Source: DASZPL01 sp035550315 (GTDB lineage: Bacteria > Actinomycetota > Actinomycetes > JAFAQI01). From it: a DNA stretch of 14,757 nt. The notes beneath the pieces are model-generated. The model searched no databases. It was not told the DNA's origin and was given only the letters and a program-made list of their open reading frames with translations. Made by a program: the position numbers and the translations under genes. The DNA lies in assembly GCA_035550315.1 (NCBI GenBank), contig DASZPL010000174.1, forward strand, positions 1 through 14,757. The letters are read 5' to 3'. Shown here in pieces: positions 1-6,716 of the stretch (the stretch's first letter is position 1; every line of letters starts with the position of its first letter).

Positions 1-135
1 GGTGGAGAGATCGAGCCCGGCTGGTTGCTCATCTGCGGTCATCGCCGTGACCGTAGACGAGCACCGGGTTACGGGCAACGCTGGGGCGGCCAGGGCGCTG
101 CTAACGTCCGACAGGCGGACGCGACGATGCCGGAC

Positions 136-142
136 GAGGGGG
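136..142 (+). promoter_or_regulatory. Shine-Dalgarno site for the crotonase gene
   Basis: A purine-rich GAGGGGG run lies 6 bases before the GTG at 149. It decides the start: the reading frame stays open to the left edge of the window, but the upstream translation is arginine-rich and unlike any crotonase, while the family homology begins just after this GTG. Confidence 0.7.
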
Positions 143-148
143 CTTTCC

Positions 149-973
149 GTGGCCAGCTATGAGACGGTGCTCTATGAGGAGCGAGACGCAGTCGCGGTAA
201 TCACGCTGAACCGTCCCGACGTACACAACGCCTTCAACACCACGATGCAGCTCGAACTCCAGGACATCTGGCAGTCGCTGCGTGGCAACGATGCGGTACG
301 CGCCGTCATCCTGACCGGTGCCGGCGAGAAGGCGTTCTGCAGCGGCATCGACCGCGGTGAAGCGATCGACAACTACCTCGCGGACCCGACCAACGCAGAG
401 CGAGCAACCGGGCGCGTCGGAACGCCGTACATGTTCAACGATCCAGGCAGCCGGATCAACCCGAAGGAGAACGGGCTGTGGAAGCCGGTCATTGCCGCGA
501 TTAATGGCATGGCCTGCGGCGGGGCGCTGTACATGCTCGGCGAAGCGGACATCATCATCGCCGCGGAGCATGCAACGTTCTTCGATCCGCATGTCAGTTA
601 CGGCATGGTCGCAGGGTTCGAGACCGTGCACCTCCTGCAGCGGGTTCCGCTGGGCGAGGCGCTGCGAGTTGCCCTGCTGGGTGCGAACGAACGGATGTCG
701 GCTGCCCGCGCCCACCAGATCGGTTTGGTGTCGGAGGTGACGCCGTCCGACGAACTGATGGATCGTGCGATGTGGATCGCGGAGCGGATCGCAGCCGCAC
801 CTGTGCTCGCCGTGCAAGGGACGTTGCGCGCCGCCTGGTTCGGACACGAGCTGTCCCGAAAGCAAGCGCTGGCCGAGGTGTCGACCTTTGTCTCGCTCGG
901 CACTCAGTACGAGAACATCGAAGGAGGCCAGCAAGCGTTCCGCTCCGGCCGCCGCGAATGGCGCCTTCGCTGA
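149..973 (+). CDS. Crotonase-superfamily protein (enoyl-CoA hydratase/isomerase family)
   Basis: This 274-residue protein has the crotonase fold and should act on a CoA thioester in the cytoplasm. Both halves of the oxyanion hole are visible: AFCSGID at residues 62-68 and NGMACGGA at 119-126. The length is normal for the family. The catalytic residues are not normal. When the segment up to FFDPH (144-148) is laid against rat mitochondrial enoyl-CoA hydratase, Glu144 falls on Tyr128 and Glu164 on His148. Plain hydration of a 2-enoyl-CoA is therefore doubtful; isomerase, hydrolase, C-C lyase or another crotonase reaction is possible. Glu158 in GFET is a nearby acidic residue that might substitute. 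The GTG start is chosen for its Shine-Dalgarno site. The acyl-CoA synthetase follows after 40 bases, so the two are probably co-transcribed. Third codon positions contain more A/T than in genes further right. Family assignment is sure; the reaction is not. Confidence 0.9.
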   Translation: MASYETVLYEERDAVAVITLNRPDVHNAFNTTMQLELQDIWQSLRGNDAVRAVILTGAGEKAFCSGIDRGEAIDNYLADPTNAERATGRVGTPYMFNDPGSRINPKENGLWKPVIAAINGMACGGALYMLGEADIIIAAEHATFFDPHVSYGMVAGFETVHLLQRVPLGEALRVALLGANERMSAARAHQIGLVSEVTPSDELMDRAMWIAERIAAAPVLAVQGTLRAAWFGHELSRKQALAEVSTFVSLGTQYENIEGGQQAFRSGRREWRLR

Positions 974-1013
974 GGGCGTCGGCGCACGGCGACCGGGACG
1001 AGCTGGCTGTCGG

Positions 1014-2516
1014 ATGAGTCTTTCCGTCCTGCTCGAGATGGCCGCCGCCGGTCATGGCGAGCGCACCGCGCTCGGGCCGCGCGAGGCGGGCATCAGCTTT
1101 GAGCAGCTGCATACGCGTGCAACAACGGGTGCATCACTGATTGCGGTGCGTTCACCCACGCACGTCGCATTCGTCGGCCGGGCCGCTGCCGCCTTCCCCA
1201 TCGCGATGTTCAGCTCGGTGATCGCCGGCGTCCCCTTCGCACCGCTTAACTACCGACTTTCGGCGGCCCACTTGGCCACCCTGATCCACGAGCTGGACGG
1301 CCCGTTGGTCCTCGCGGATTCGGAGTACCTCCCGACCCTCGGCGATTGCGGCGCCGAGGTCATCTCGACCGCGGACTTTGTCGCCGGGGCCGAGCGTGCA
1401 GCGGTGTACGACGGCCCGCAGGCGCCCGACGACGGCCCAGCGATCGTGTTGTTCACGAGCGGAACTACGTCGAGCCCCAAGGCCGTTGTGCTCAAGCATC
1501 AGCATTTGGCGTCGTACATCTTCTCGACAGTCGAATTCGGCAGTGCCGCAGAGGAGACGGCCCTTGTCACCGTGCCGCCATACCACGTTGCCGGCGTCGG
1601 AGCCGTGCTGTCGAACCTCTATGCCGGTCGACGCGTCGTCTATCTTCCCGACTTCGATCCCCACGCGTGGCTACGGCTCGTGGTGGATCAAGACGTGACG
1701 TCCGCGATGCTGGTGCCCACCATGCTGGCGCGGATTGTCGACGCGATCGGTCCGGGTCCGGTCCATGCACCATCGCTTCGGCACATCTCCTACGGCGGCG
1801 CCAGAATGCCGCGCCCGGTCATTGAACGGGCCCTCGACCTCTTCCCGCAGGTCGACTTCGTGAATGCCTACGGCCTCACTGAGACCAGCTCAACGATCGC
1901 ACTGCTCGGTCCCGCTGAGCACCGAGCCGCAATCGCGTCGCGAGACCCCGCGGTCCGAGCGCGACTTGCAAGCATCGGACGCCCCGTGCCCGGCATCGAG
2001 ATCGAGATCCGAGACGCAGCCGGCAACCCAATCGAGACCGGTCACACCGGGCTTCTGTCGGTGCGAGGACAGCAGGTGTCCGGCGAATACCGCCGCCTCG
2101 GCTCCGCCCTCGATCCGGACGGCTGGCTGCCGACCCGTGATCTCGCCCGCCGCGACGCGGACGGCTATCTCTTCATCGAGGGTCGCGCCGACGACACCAT
2201 CATTCGGGGCGGCGAAAACATTGCGCCGGCCGAAATCGAGGACGTGCTCGTGCTGCACCCAGCCGTGCGCGAGGCCGCGGTAGTCGGCCTGCCAGATGAT
2301 GAATGGGGCGAGCGGATCTGCGCAGTCGTCGTACGGCGCCTCGACGCCACCGTCGGCGTCGAAGATCTGCGCACCTTTGTGCGCGAACGACTGCGCGGCT
2401 CACGGACACCGGACGAGGTGCGATGGCGCGACGAGTTGCCGCACACGCCGACCGGCAAGTTGCTACGCCGTGATTTGGTCGCGGAGCTCGTCGCCGAACC
2501 GATCGACGGGCCCTGA
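1014..2516 (+). CDS. AMP-forming acyl-CoA synthetase (class I adenylate-forming enzyme)
   Basis: The enzyme activates a carboxylic acid with ATP to an acyl-AMP and then transfers it to CoA. The 500 residues show the ANL-family signatures in order: the phosphate loop TSGTTSSPK at 148-156, YGLTETSS at 286-293, the ribose-binding Asp376 in WLPTRD (the family more often has TGD here), the hinge and second-conformation motif GRADDTIIRGGENI at 390-403, and the C-terminal catalytic lysine in PTGK at 482. All key residues are present, so it should be active. The start is the ATG at 1014; the frame is open further left but only through the 3' end of the crotonase gene in another frame. No strong Shine-Dalgarno site is visible. 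It ends 15 bases from the convergent thioesterase stop. The acid it uses cannot be told from sequence; the context suggests the substrate of the neighbouring P450/dehydrogenase pathway. Confidence 0.93.
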   Translation: MSLSVLLEMAAAGHGERTALGPREAGISFEQLHTRATTGASLIAVRSPTHVAFVGRAAAAFPIAMFSSVIAGVPFAPLNYRLSAAHLATLIHELDGPLVLADSEYLPTLGDCGAEVISTADFVAGAERAAVYDGPQAPDDGPAIVLFTSGTTSSPKAVVLKHQHLASYIFSTVEFGSAAEETALVTVPPYHVAGVGAVLSNLYAGRRVVYLPDFDPHAWLRLVVDQDVTSAMLVPTMLARIVDAIGPGPVHAPSLRHISYGGARMPRPVIERALDLFPQVDFVNAYGLTETSSTIALLGPAEHRAAIASRDPAVRARLASIGRPVPGIEIEIRDAAGNPIETGHTGLLSVRGQQVSGEYRRLGSALDPDGWLPTRDLARRDADGYLFIEGRADDTIIRGGENIAPAEIEDVLVLHPAVREAAVVGLPDDEWGERICAVVVRRLDATVGVEDLRTFVRERLRGSRTPDEVRWRDELPHTPTGKLLRRDLVAELVAEPIDGP

Positions 2517-2531
2517 TTCGGGTTCGTAACG

Positions 2532-3416
2532 TCAGTCCGACAGCCGGACCAACGCCTCCTGGCCGATGGTCATGGCGTGGATCCCGTCCACGGTGTGGAT
2601 CGTGCCCAAGCCGAGGCCGCGGGCGCCGGCGTTCGACCGCGACGACACGTCGAAGAGCAGCCACTGGTCCGGGCGGACGTGGCGGTGAAACCACAACGAG
2701 TGGTCGAGGCTCGCTCCCATGCCGTGCTCGTGCAGCCGACCTAACGCGGCGCGCACGGCGCCGACGACACCCATGTCGGAGATGAAGGTGAGGATCGCCG
2801 CGTGCAGGTGGATGTCGTCCGGCACCGGACCCCGGATCCGGATCCACATCACCCGCCGCGGCGTCTCGCTGCGCTCCATGTGGGAGAACTCGGGGATCTC
2901 GACCCGGTCGAACGGCAGCTCGGCGTGCCACGGGCCGCGCATCAGGCCGTTGCGGGCAATCAACTCCTCCGGCGGCGGCACGTCATCGGCGATCGGCGTC
3001 GCGAACTCCCGCCCCGGCTCGTCGCGGTGGAACGACGCGGTCAGGCTGAAGATCGCCTCACCGTCCTGCTGCGCGACCACGGTGCGGGTGGTGAACGACC
3101 GGCCGTCCCGGATCCGGTCGACCCGCAGGATCGTCGGCGCGTCGTCCTTGCCGGGCCGCAAGAAGTAGCCGTGCAGCGAGTGCGGGTAGTGCGGCGCGTC
3201 GACGGTCAGGCTGGCAGCGCGGAGCGCGTGCGCCGCGACCTGGCCACCGAACAGCGCCTGCCGCGGGCCGGCCGGGATCGGCGGGTTCCATGCCCGGAAC
3301 AGGTCACGGTCGATCGGCTCGAGCGCAAGCAGCGACAGGAACTGCTGCACCGCCTCCGGCGTGGCGGCCGCGTCGGCGCCCCCAGCATCCGTGGTCAGCG
3401 TCGCGTCTTGCTCCAC
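2532..3416 (-). CDS. tesB: Acyl-CoA thioesterase II (TesB family)
   Basis: It hydrolyses acyl-CoA to free acid and CoA. The 294-residue double-hotdog protein matches the usual TesB length. The N-terminal half carries LFGGQV at 55-60 and GYFLRPG at 83-89; the C-terminal half carries DHSLWFHR at 238-245. By comparison with E. coli TesB the catalytic triad is Asp214 (FISD), Ser236 (Thr in E. coli, Ser in peroxisomal homologues) and Gln286 (GQEA). The frame continues upstream to 3812, but that part is the antiparallel shadow of the dehydrogenase; the GTG at 3416 has an AAGGGAG ribosome site four bases before it and gives the correct N-terminus. It overlaps the end of the dehydrogenase gene by 22 bases, so translation is probably coupled. 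As last gene of the operon it may release CoA from dead-end intermediates. Confidence 0.93.
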   Translation of the reverse strand: MEQDATLTTDAGGADAAATPEAVQQFLSLLALEPIDRDLFRAWNPPIPAGPRQALFGGQVAAHALRAASLTVDAPHYPHSLHGYFLRPGKDDAPTILRVDRIRDGRSFTTRTVVAQQDGEAIFSLTASFHRDEPGREFATPIADDVPPPEELIARNGLMRGPWHAELPFDRVEIPEFSHMERSETPRRVMWIRIRGPVPDDIHLHAAILTFISDMGVVGAVRAALGRLHEHGMGASLDHSLWFHRHVRPDQWLLFDVSSRSNAGARGLGLGTIHTVDGIHAMTIGQEALVRLSD

Positions 3417-4639
3417 GCAACTCCCTTGACGACGTCGGGTTCGCGCGGCAACCCGAGGATCCGTTCCGCGATCTGGTTGCGGAGCACCTCGGAGGTGCCG
3501 CCCTCGATGGTGTTTGCCCGCGCGCGGAGGAACATGTGTGCTCGCGCCTCGGCCGCCGTGTCGTCCGGCATCCAGGCGACACCGCCCAAGCCCGCGGCGT
3601 CGATCGCGGCTTCGCTGCGGCGCTGGTTCAGCTCCGCGTTGAAGATCTTCGAGACGCCGCCCTCGGCGCCGGGCTGCTTGCCGGCCGCCCGCGCGGCGGC
3701 GGCGCGGAAGGACGTGACGTCCTTGACCTCCTGCTCGATGTAGAGCTGCGCCAGCCGATCGCGCACCAGCGGCGACGAGCGGTCGGGCACCGACTCCAGG
3801 AACGACTGCCACGGGTCCTTGCGGGTGCCGCCGAGGAACGCGACCCGGTCGAGCGAGACGCCGGAGAGCGTCACCCGTTCGTTCATCAGCGTCGTGCGCG
3901 CGACCCGCCAGCCGTCACCGATCTCCCCGACCCGGTTGGCGTCCGGAATCCGGACGTCGGTGAAGAACACCTCGTTGAACTCGGCCGACCCGGTGATCTG
4001 GCGCAGTGGCCGGATCTCGACGCCGGGCGTCTGCATGTCGAGGATGAAGTAGGTCAAGCCGTCGTGCTTGGGGACGTCGGGGTCGGTCCGCGCGACCAGC
4101 ATGCCGAACTTCGCCGCCTGTGCGATCGACGTCCACACCTTCTGGCCGTTGACGATCCAGTCGTCGCCGTCGCGGACCGCGCGGGTCGACAGCGACGCCA
4201 GGTCGGATCCGGACCCGGGTTCGCTGAACAGCTGGCACCAGATCTCCTCGGCGGTGAGGATCTTCGGCAGGTAGCGGCGTTTCTGCTCCTCGCTGCCGTG
4301 CTCGATGATCGTCGGGCCGGCGAGGCCCACACCGAGCAGGTTCAGGCTGACCGTCGGGAGCCGGTAACGGGTCAGCTCCTCCCGGACGATCTGTTGCATC
4401 CAGGACTCGCCGGAAAGCCCGCCGTACTCCTTCGGCCACAGCGGCGAGCCGTATCCGGACGCCCCGATGGTGCGCTGCCACGCGCCCGGGTCCCAGCCGT
4501 CTCGGAGGGTGGCGAGCTTGCCGTCGTCACCGGCGTCGACCGCGTCCACCCAGCCGTCCGGCAGGGCGCCGCGCAACCAGTCACGGAACTCGGTGCGGAA
4601 CGCCGCGCGCTCCGGGCTGTCTTCGATTCGCCAACGCAT
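3395..4639 (-). CDS. Acyl-CoA dehydrogenase, catalytic-type subunit (FadE family)
   Basis: This FAD-dependent enzyme introduces a 2,3 double bond into an acyl-CoA and passes electrons to an electron-transfer flavoprotein. It has 414 residues, a normal length. The flavin/substrate region SEPGSGSDLASL is at 139-150 and the NGQKVWTS strand at 164-171. The position of the usual medium-chain catalytic Glu is a glycine (IEGGTSE, 378-384). However Glu254 in MNERVTL lies where isovaleryl-CoA dehydrogenase has its base, so the protein is predicted catalytic through that alternative site. A strong GAGGAGGG ribosome site lies seven bases before the ATG, overlapping the stop codon of the preceding gene 13 bases away. 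The pairing with a second, atypical dehydrogenase resembles the alpha2beta2 FadE pairs of mycobacterial cholesterol side-chain degradation. Substrate unknown. Confidence 0.93.
   Translation of the reverse strand: MRWRIEDSPERAAFRTEFRDWLRGALPDGWVDAVDAGDDGKLATLRDGWDPGAWQRTIGASGYGSPLWPKEYGGLSGESWMQQIVREELTRYRLPTVSLNLLGVGLAGPTIIEHGSEEQKRRYLPKILTAEEIWCQLFSEPGSGSDLASLSTRAVRDGDDWIVNGQKVWTSIAQAAKFGMLVARTDPDVPKHDGLTYFILDMQTPGVEIRPLRQITGSAEFNEVFFTDVRIPDANRVGEIGDGWRVARTTLMNERVTLSGVSLDRVAFLGGTRKDPWQSFLESVPDRSSPLVRDRLAQLYIEQEVKDVTSFRAAAARAAGKQPGAEGGVSKIFNAELNQRRSEAAIDAAGLGGVAWMPDDTAAEARAHMFLRARANTIEGGTSEVLRNQIAERILGLPREPDVVKGVAWSKTRR
3421..3427 (-). promoter_or_regulatory. Shine-Dalgarno site for tesB inside the dehydrogenase gene
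   Basis: On the minus strand this reads AAGGGAG, four bases before the GTG at 3416. It lies within the 3' end of the upstream acyl-CoA dehydrogenase gene and supports the short TesB start and coupled translation. Confidence 0.6.
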
Positions 4640-4646
4640 CGTCGTG

Positions 4647-4654
4647 CCCTCCTC
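4647..4654 (-). promoter_or_regulatory. Strong Shine-Dalgarno site between the two dehydrogenase genes
   Basis: The minus strand reads GAGGAGGG, seven bases before the ATG at 4639. It shares bases with the TGA stop of the upstream dehydrogenase gene (4653-4655), suggesting reinitiation and balanced production of two partner subunits. Confidence 0.7.
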
Positions 4655-5774
4655 AGATGCCGATCCGGTCGGCGACCAGCTCGCGGTGGTAGGCGGGCGA
4701 TCCGAGCATCAGCTGGTTCGTCTTCGCCCGCTTGAAGTAGAGGTGTGCCGAGTGCTCCCAGGTGAAGCCGATGCCGCCATGGATCTGGATGGTGTCGGCA
4801 GCGGCGTGCACGAACACGTCGGACGTGTAGGACTTGGCGAGCGAGGCGGCGAGTGCGAGATCCTCGCCGTCGTTGCCGGCTTCGCGCGCCGCGAAGTACG
4901 ACGCCGACTTCGCCTGCTCGACCTCGATCAGCATGTTGGCGAGCTTGTGCTTGACCGCCTGGAACGATCCGATCGGGCGGCCGAACTGCACCCGCTCGTT
5001 GGCGTACGCCGCGCTCATCTCGAGACACCGTTGCGCGCCACCGATGTTCTCGGCCGCGAGCGCGACCGCGGCGAGCTGTAAGCCGCGGGCGACGGTCTCG
5101 GCACCCGGTGTTGCCAGCCGCTCGGCGGCCGTGCCAGCGAACGTCAGCCGCGCCATCTTGCGGGTCTGGTCCATCGTCACCATCGGCTCACGGGTCAAGC
5201 CGTCGGCGTCGCCGGTGACCGCGAACACGCCGATCCCGTCGTCGGCCCGCGCCACGACGAGGATCAGGTCGGCGACGCCGCCGTCCACGACGTACCACTT
5301 CGACCCGGACAGCCGCCACTCGCCGCCGGACTGGTTCGCTGTCACCGCGAGCGAGTCGAGATCCCACGACGACGACTCCTCGGTCAACGCGACGGTTGCA
5401 AGCACGTCACCCGCGGCGATCTTCGGCAGCCACTCTGACTTCGCGGCCTCGTCAGCACTGGCGAGCAGCAGGTTGGCGGCCAACCCGACGGTGGCGAAGA
5501 ACGGCCCGGTGTAGAGCGCGCGGCCGAACTCCTCAAAGACCACGGCGAGCTCCATGGCGGTCATGCCGACGCCGCCGTACTGCTCGGGGATGGCGAGTCC
5601 GGTGAGACCGAGCTGTTCGCTGAGCTGCTTCCAGACGGTCTCGTCGTAACCGGACTCGGTTTCCATCAGCCGGCGGACCTCGGTCTCCGGCGAGGTGCGG
5701 TCGAGCAGCGTGCGCACCGTGCCGCGCAGCGACTCGCGTTCCTCGGCGAGCGCATCGGCGCTGGTGTCCGACAT
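4653..5774 (-). CDS. Acyl-CoA dehydrogenase, probable non-catalytic partner subunit
   Basis: This 373-residue protein has the full acyl-CoA dehydrogenase fold: N-terminal helices with IPEQYGGVG at 62-70, middle beta domain, and C-terminal helices with NERVQFGRPIGSFQAVKHK at 259-277 and IHGGIGFTWEH at 331-341. Neither known catalytic glutamate is present. The medium-chain position aligns with Leu357 (LMLGSP), and the isovaleryl position falls in AVALAAENIGG (237-246) without a matching Glu. In actinobacterial heteromeric FadE pairs one subunit is similarly inactive but carries FAD contacts; the same is inferred here. The frame is open to 6107, but a GGGAGG ribosome site four bases before the ATG at 5774 and the divergent TetR gene fix the start. 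It is first in the operon, directly downstream of the shared regulatory region. Confidence 0.9.
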   Translation of the reverse strand: MSDTSADALAEERESLRGTVRTLLDRTSPETEVRRLMETESGYDETVWKQLSEQLGLTGLAIPEQYGGVGMTAMELAVVFEEFGRALYTGPFFATVGLAANLLLASADEAAKSEWLPKIAAGDVLATVALTEESSSWDLDSLAVTANQSGGEWRLSGSKWYVVDGGVADLILVVARADDGIGVFAVTGDADGLTREPMVTMDQTRKMARLTFAGTAAERLATPGAETVARGLQLAAVALAAENIGGAQRCLEMSAAYANERVQFGRPIGSFQAVKHKLANMLIEVEQAKSASYFAAREAGNDGEDLALAASLAKSYTSDVFVHAAADTIQIHGGIGFTWEHSAHLYFKRAKTNQLMLGSPAYHRELVADRIGI

Positions 5775-5819
5775 GGATCCTCCCGGTGGTGCTGTGGTCC
5801 GGCGCGTCCGACCAGTGTG

Positions 5820-5834
5820 CCGAATCCGATTCGG
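5820..5834. promoter_or_regulatory. Perfect 15-base palindrome, candidate operator
   Basis: CCGAATC, one central C, then GATTCGG form a perfect inverted repeat 46 bases upstream of the dehydrogenase ATG at 5774. It lies in the divergent intergenic region where a regulator of the minus-strand operon would bind. It differs in sequence from the inverted repeat over the tetR promoter, so it could bind another protein, or be chance. I could not place a convincing -10/-35 pair for the minus-strand operon beside it. Confidence 0.4.
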
Positions 5835-5850
5835 TTTCGCCACCCGGCCA

Positions 5851-5869
5851 CCGCCGAGCCGCTTGGCGG
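5851..5869. other. GC-rich inverted repeat, potential hairpin
   Basis: CCGCCGAG and CTTGGCGG are separated by three bases and pair over eight positions with one G-T pair. It lies just upstream of the tetR -35 element. There is no following T-run in either direction, so it is not a typical terminator. If the minus-strand operon promoter lies further right it would be in that mRNA's leader. Confidence 0.3.
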
Positions 5870-5873
5870 CGGC

Positions 5874-5903
5874 TTGACCGCAATGAATGAACGGTCGTTT
5901 AAT
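5874..5903 (+). promoter_or_regulatory. Sigma-70-type promoter of tetR, probably leaderless
   Basis: A TTGACC -35 element (5874-5879) is followed by an 18-base spacer and a TTTAAT -10 element (5898-5903). The -10 ends six bases before the ATG at 5910, the geometry of leaderless actinobacterial transcripts, in which transcription starts at or next to the start codon. There is no Shine-Dalgarno site before that ATG, which agrees. Confidence 0.65.
5888..5901. promoter_or_regulatory. Imperfect inverted repeat over the tetR promoter, probable operator
   Basis: TGAACG, GT, CGTTTA: arms pair at five of six positions around a two-base centre. It occupies the spacer and overlaps the -10 element of the tetR promoter, a standard place for autorepression by a TetR-family protein. 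The size and the AACG/CGTT core suit a TetR dimer; the protein that binds is an inference. Confidence 0.55.
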
Positions 5904-5909
5904 TCTGGC

Positions 5910-6518
5910 ATGGGCCGCACCGCCGGGGGCAGCGCAGCCGAGACCCGCGACCGGCTGCTGGACGCGGCGGCGCGGGTGTTCGCGAAGCGCGGGTACGACG
6001 GCACCAGGGTGGCGGACATCGCGGCCGCGGCCGGGGTCAGCAACGGCGCGCTCTACGCCCACTTCCCCTCCAAGGCGGAGCTGCTGACCGGCGCGCTCCA
6101 CGCGCATGGCCGCCGCCGGCTGGCCGATCTGTTCGCCGCCGACCCCGACCGCTCGATCACCGACATGTTGCTGGTGATCGGCCGCTGGCTGCCGCGTCGC
6201 CGCGACCGCGGCGACCTGATCGTCGAAGCGCTAGTGGCGGCCCGCCGGCACAAGGACGCGGCGCGGCTGATGACCGACTACGTCGGCGAGCGCGCCGAAT
6301 GGCTATCGGAACTGGTCGGCACCGCCCAGCAGGACGGCGAGCTCGACCCGACACTCCCCCGCGACGCGCTCGCCCACTTCTGCCTGCTGCTCTCGATGGG
6401 CAGCGCGCTGCTCCCGCCGGAGCTGCACAGCGTCGACGCCGACGACTGGAGCGAGCTCCTCAACCGCATCGTGGACGCCTTCAGCGTCCCGACCTCCGAG
6501 AAAGCAGATAGCCGGTGA
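5910..6518 (+). CDS. TetR/AcrR-family transcriptional regulator
   Basis: A 202-residue repressor-type protein with an N-terminal TetR DNA-binding domain: first helix ETRDRLLDAAARVFAKRGYD (11-30), then the helix-turn-helix VADIAAAAGVSNGALYAHF at 34-52 and SKAELL at 54-59. The C-terminal helical ligand domain is divergent as usual and should sense a pathway metabolite, perhaps an acyl-CoA or the P450 substrate. In-frame starts also exist at 5817 (GTG) and 5883 (ATG), but the promoter and inverted repeat lie over 5874-5903, so the ATG at 5910 is preferred and gives the normal short tail before helix 1. It is divergent from the dehydrogenase operon and its stop overlaps the ferredoxin start in GTGA, so it heads a ferredoxin-P450 operon and likely controls both directions. 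Confidence 0.9.
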   Translation: MGRTAGGSAAETRDRLLDAAARVFAKRGYDGTRVADIAAAAGVSNGALYAHFPSKAELLTGALHAHGRRRLADLFAADPDRSITDMLLVIGRWLPRRRDRGDLIVEALVAARRHKDAARLMTDYVGERAEWLSELVGTAQQDGELDPTLPRDALAHFCLLLSMGSALLPPELHSVDADDWSELLNRIVDAFSVPTSEKADSR

Positions 6519-6715
6519 AAGTTCGCATCGACGGCGCGATCTGCCAGGGCCATGGCCGCTGCTATGACCTGGCGCCCCAGCTGTTCACCGAGGACGAAGA
6601 GGGCTACGGCGAGGTCATCGGCGACGGCCAGGTGGCACCCGACCTGACCGGGCAGGCCGGCCTCGCCGCCGACAACTGCCCGGAACATGCCATCGAGGTC
6701 ATCGAGGAGGCCTGA
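6515..6715 (+). CDS. 3Fe-4S ferredoxin, P450 redox partner
   Basis: A 66-residue ferredoxin that passes single electrons to the P450 encoded next to it. Cluster ligands are Cys10, Cys16 and Cys55 (followed by Pro56); His13 stands where a four-iron protein has its second cysteine, giving the C-x2-H-x2-C...CP pattern of actinobacterial P450 ferredoxins. The start is a GTG overlapping the tetR stop by four bases, so translation is likely coupled. Only one base separates its stop from the P450 ATG. No ferredoxin reductase gene is in the window, so a reductase encoded elsewhere must supply electrons. Confidence 0.93.
   Translation: MKVRIDGAICQGHGRCYDLAPQLFTEDEEGYGEVIGDGQVAPDLTGQAGLAADNCPEHAIEVIEEA
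6704..6710 (+). promoter_or_regulatory. Shine-Dalgarno site for the P450 gene
   Basis: GAGGAGG at the 3' end of the ferredoxin gene, six bases before the ATG at 6717. It selects this ATG over the upstream in-frame codon at 6687, which lies inside the ferredoxin gene. Confidence 0.75.
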
Positions 6716-6716
6716 G

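Noticed and set aside
2..148. N-terminal extension of the crotonase to the left edge
   Set aside because: The translation is Arg-rich and unlike the family; a good ribosome site precedes the GTG at 149.
2115..2145. Broken ribose-binding motif in the acyl-CoA synthetase (TRD instead of TGD)
   Set aside because: The essential Asp376 is kept, and as I recall TRD occurs in other ligases of this subgroup, so it is not evidence of inactivity.
2495..2526. Inverted repeat CGAACC ... GGTTCG spanning the convergent stops as a shared terminator
   Set aside because: Arms are only six bases with a 20-base loop and no T-run on either side; it is likely chance in GC-rich DNA.
3290..4735. 481-codon plus-strand open frame
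   Set aside because: It is the antisense shadow of the acyl-CoA dehydrogenase and thioesterase genes. Its translation is low-complexity Arg/Ala/Asp-rich with no family motifs.
5817..5909. Longer TetR protein starting at 5817 or 5883
   Set aside because: No ribosome site precedes either codon, and the best promoter and inverted repeat lie over this segment.
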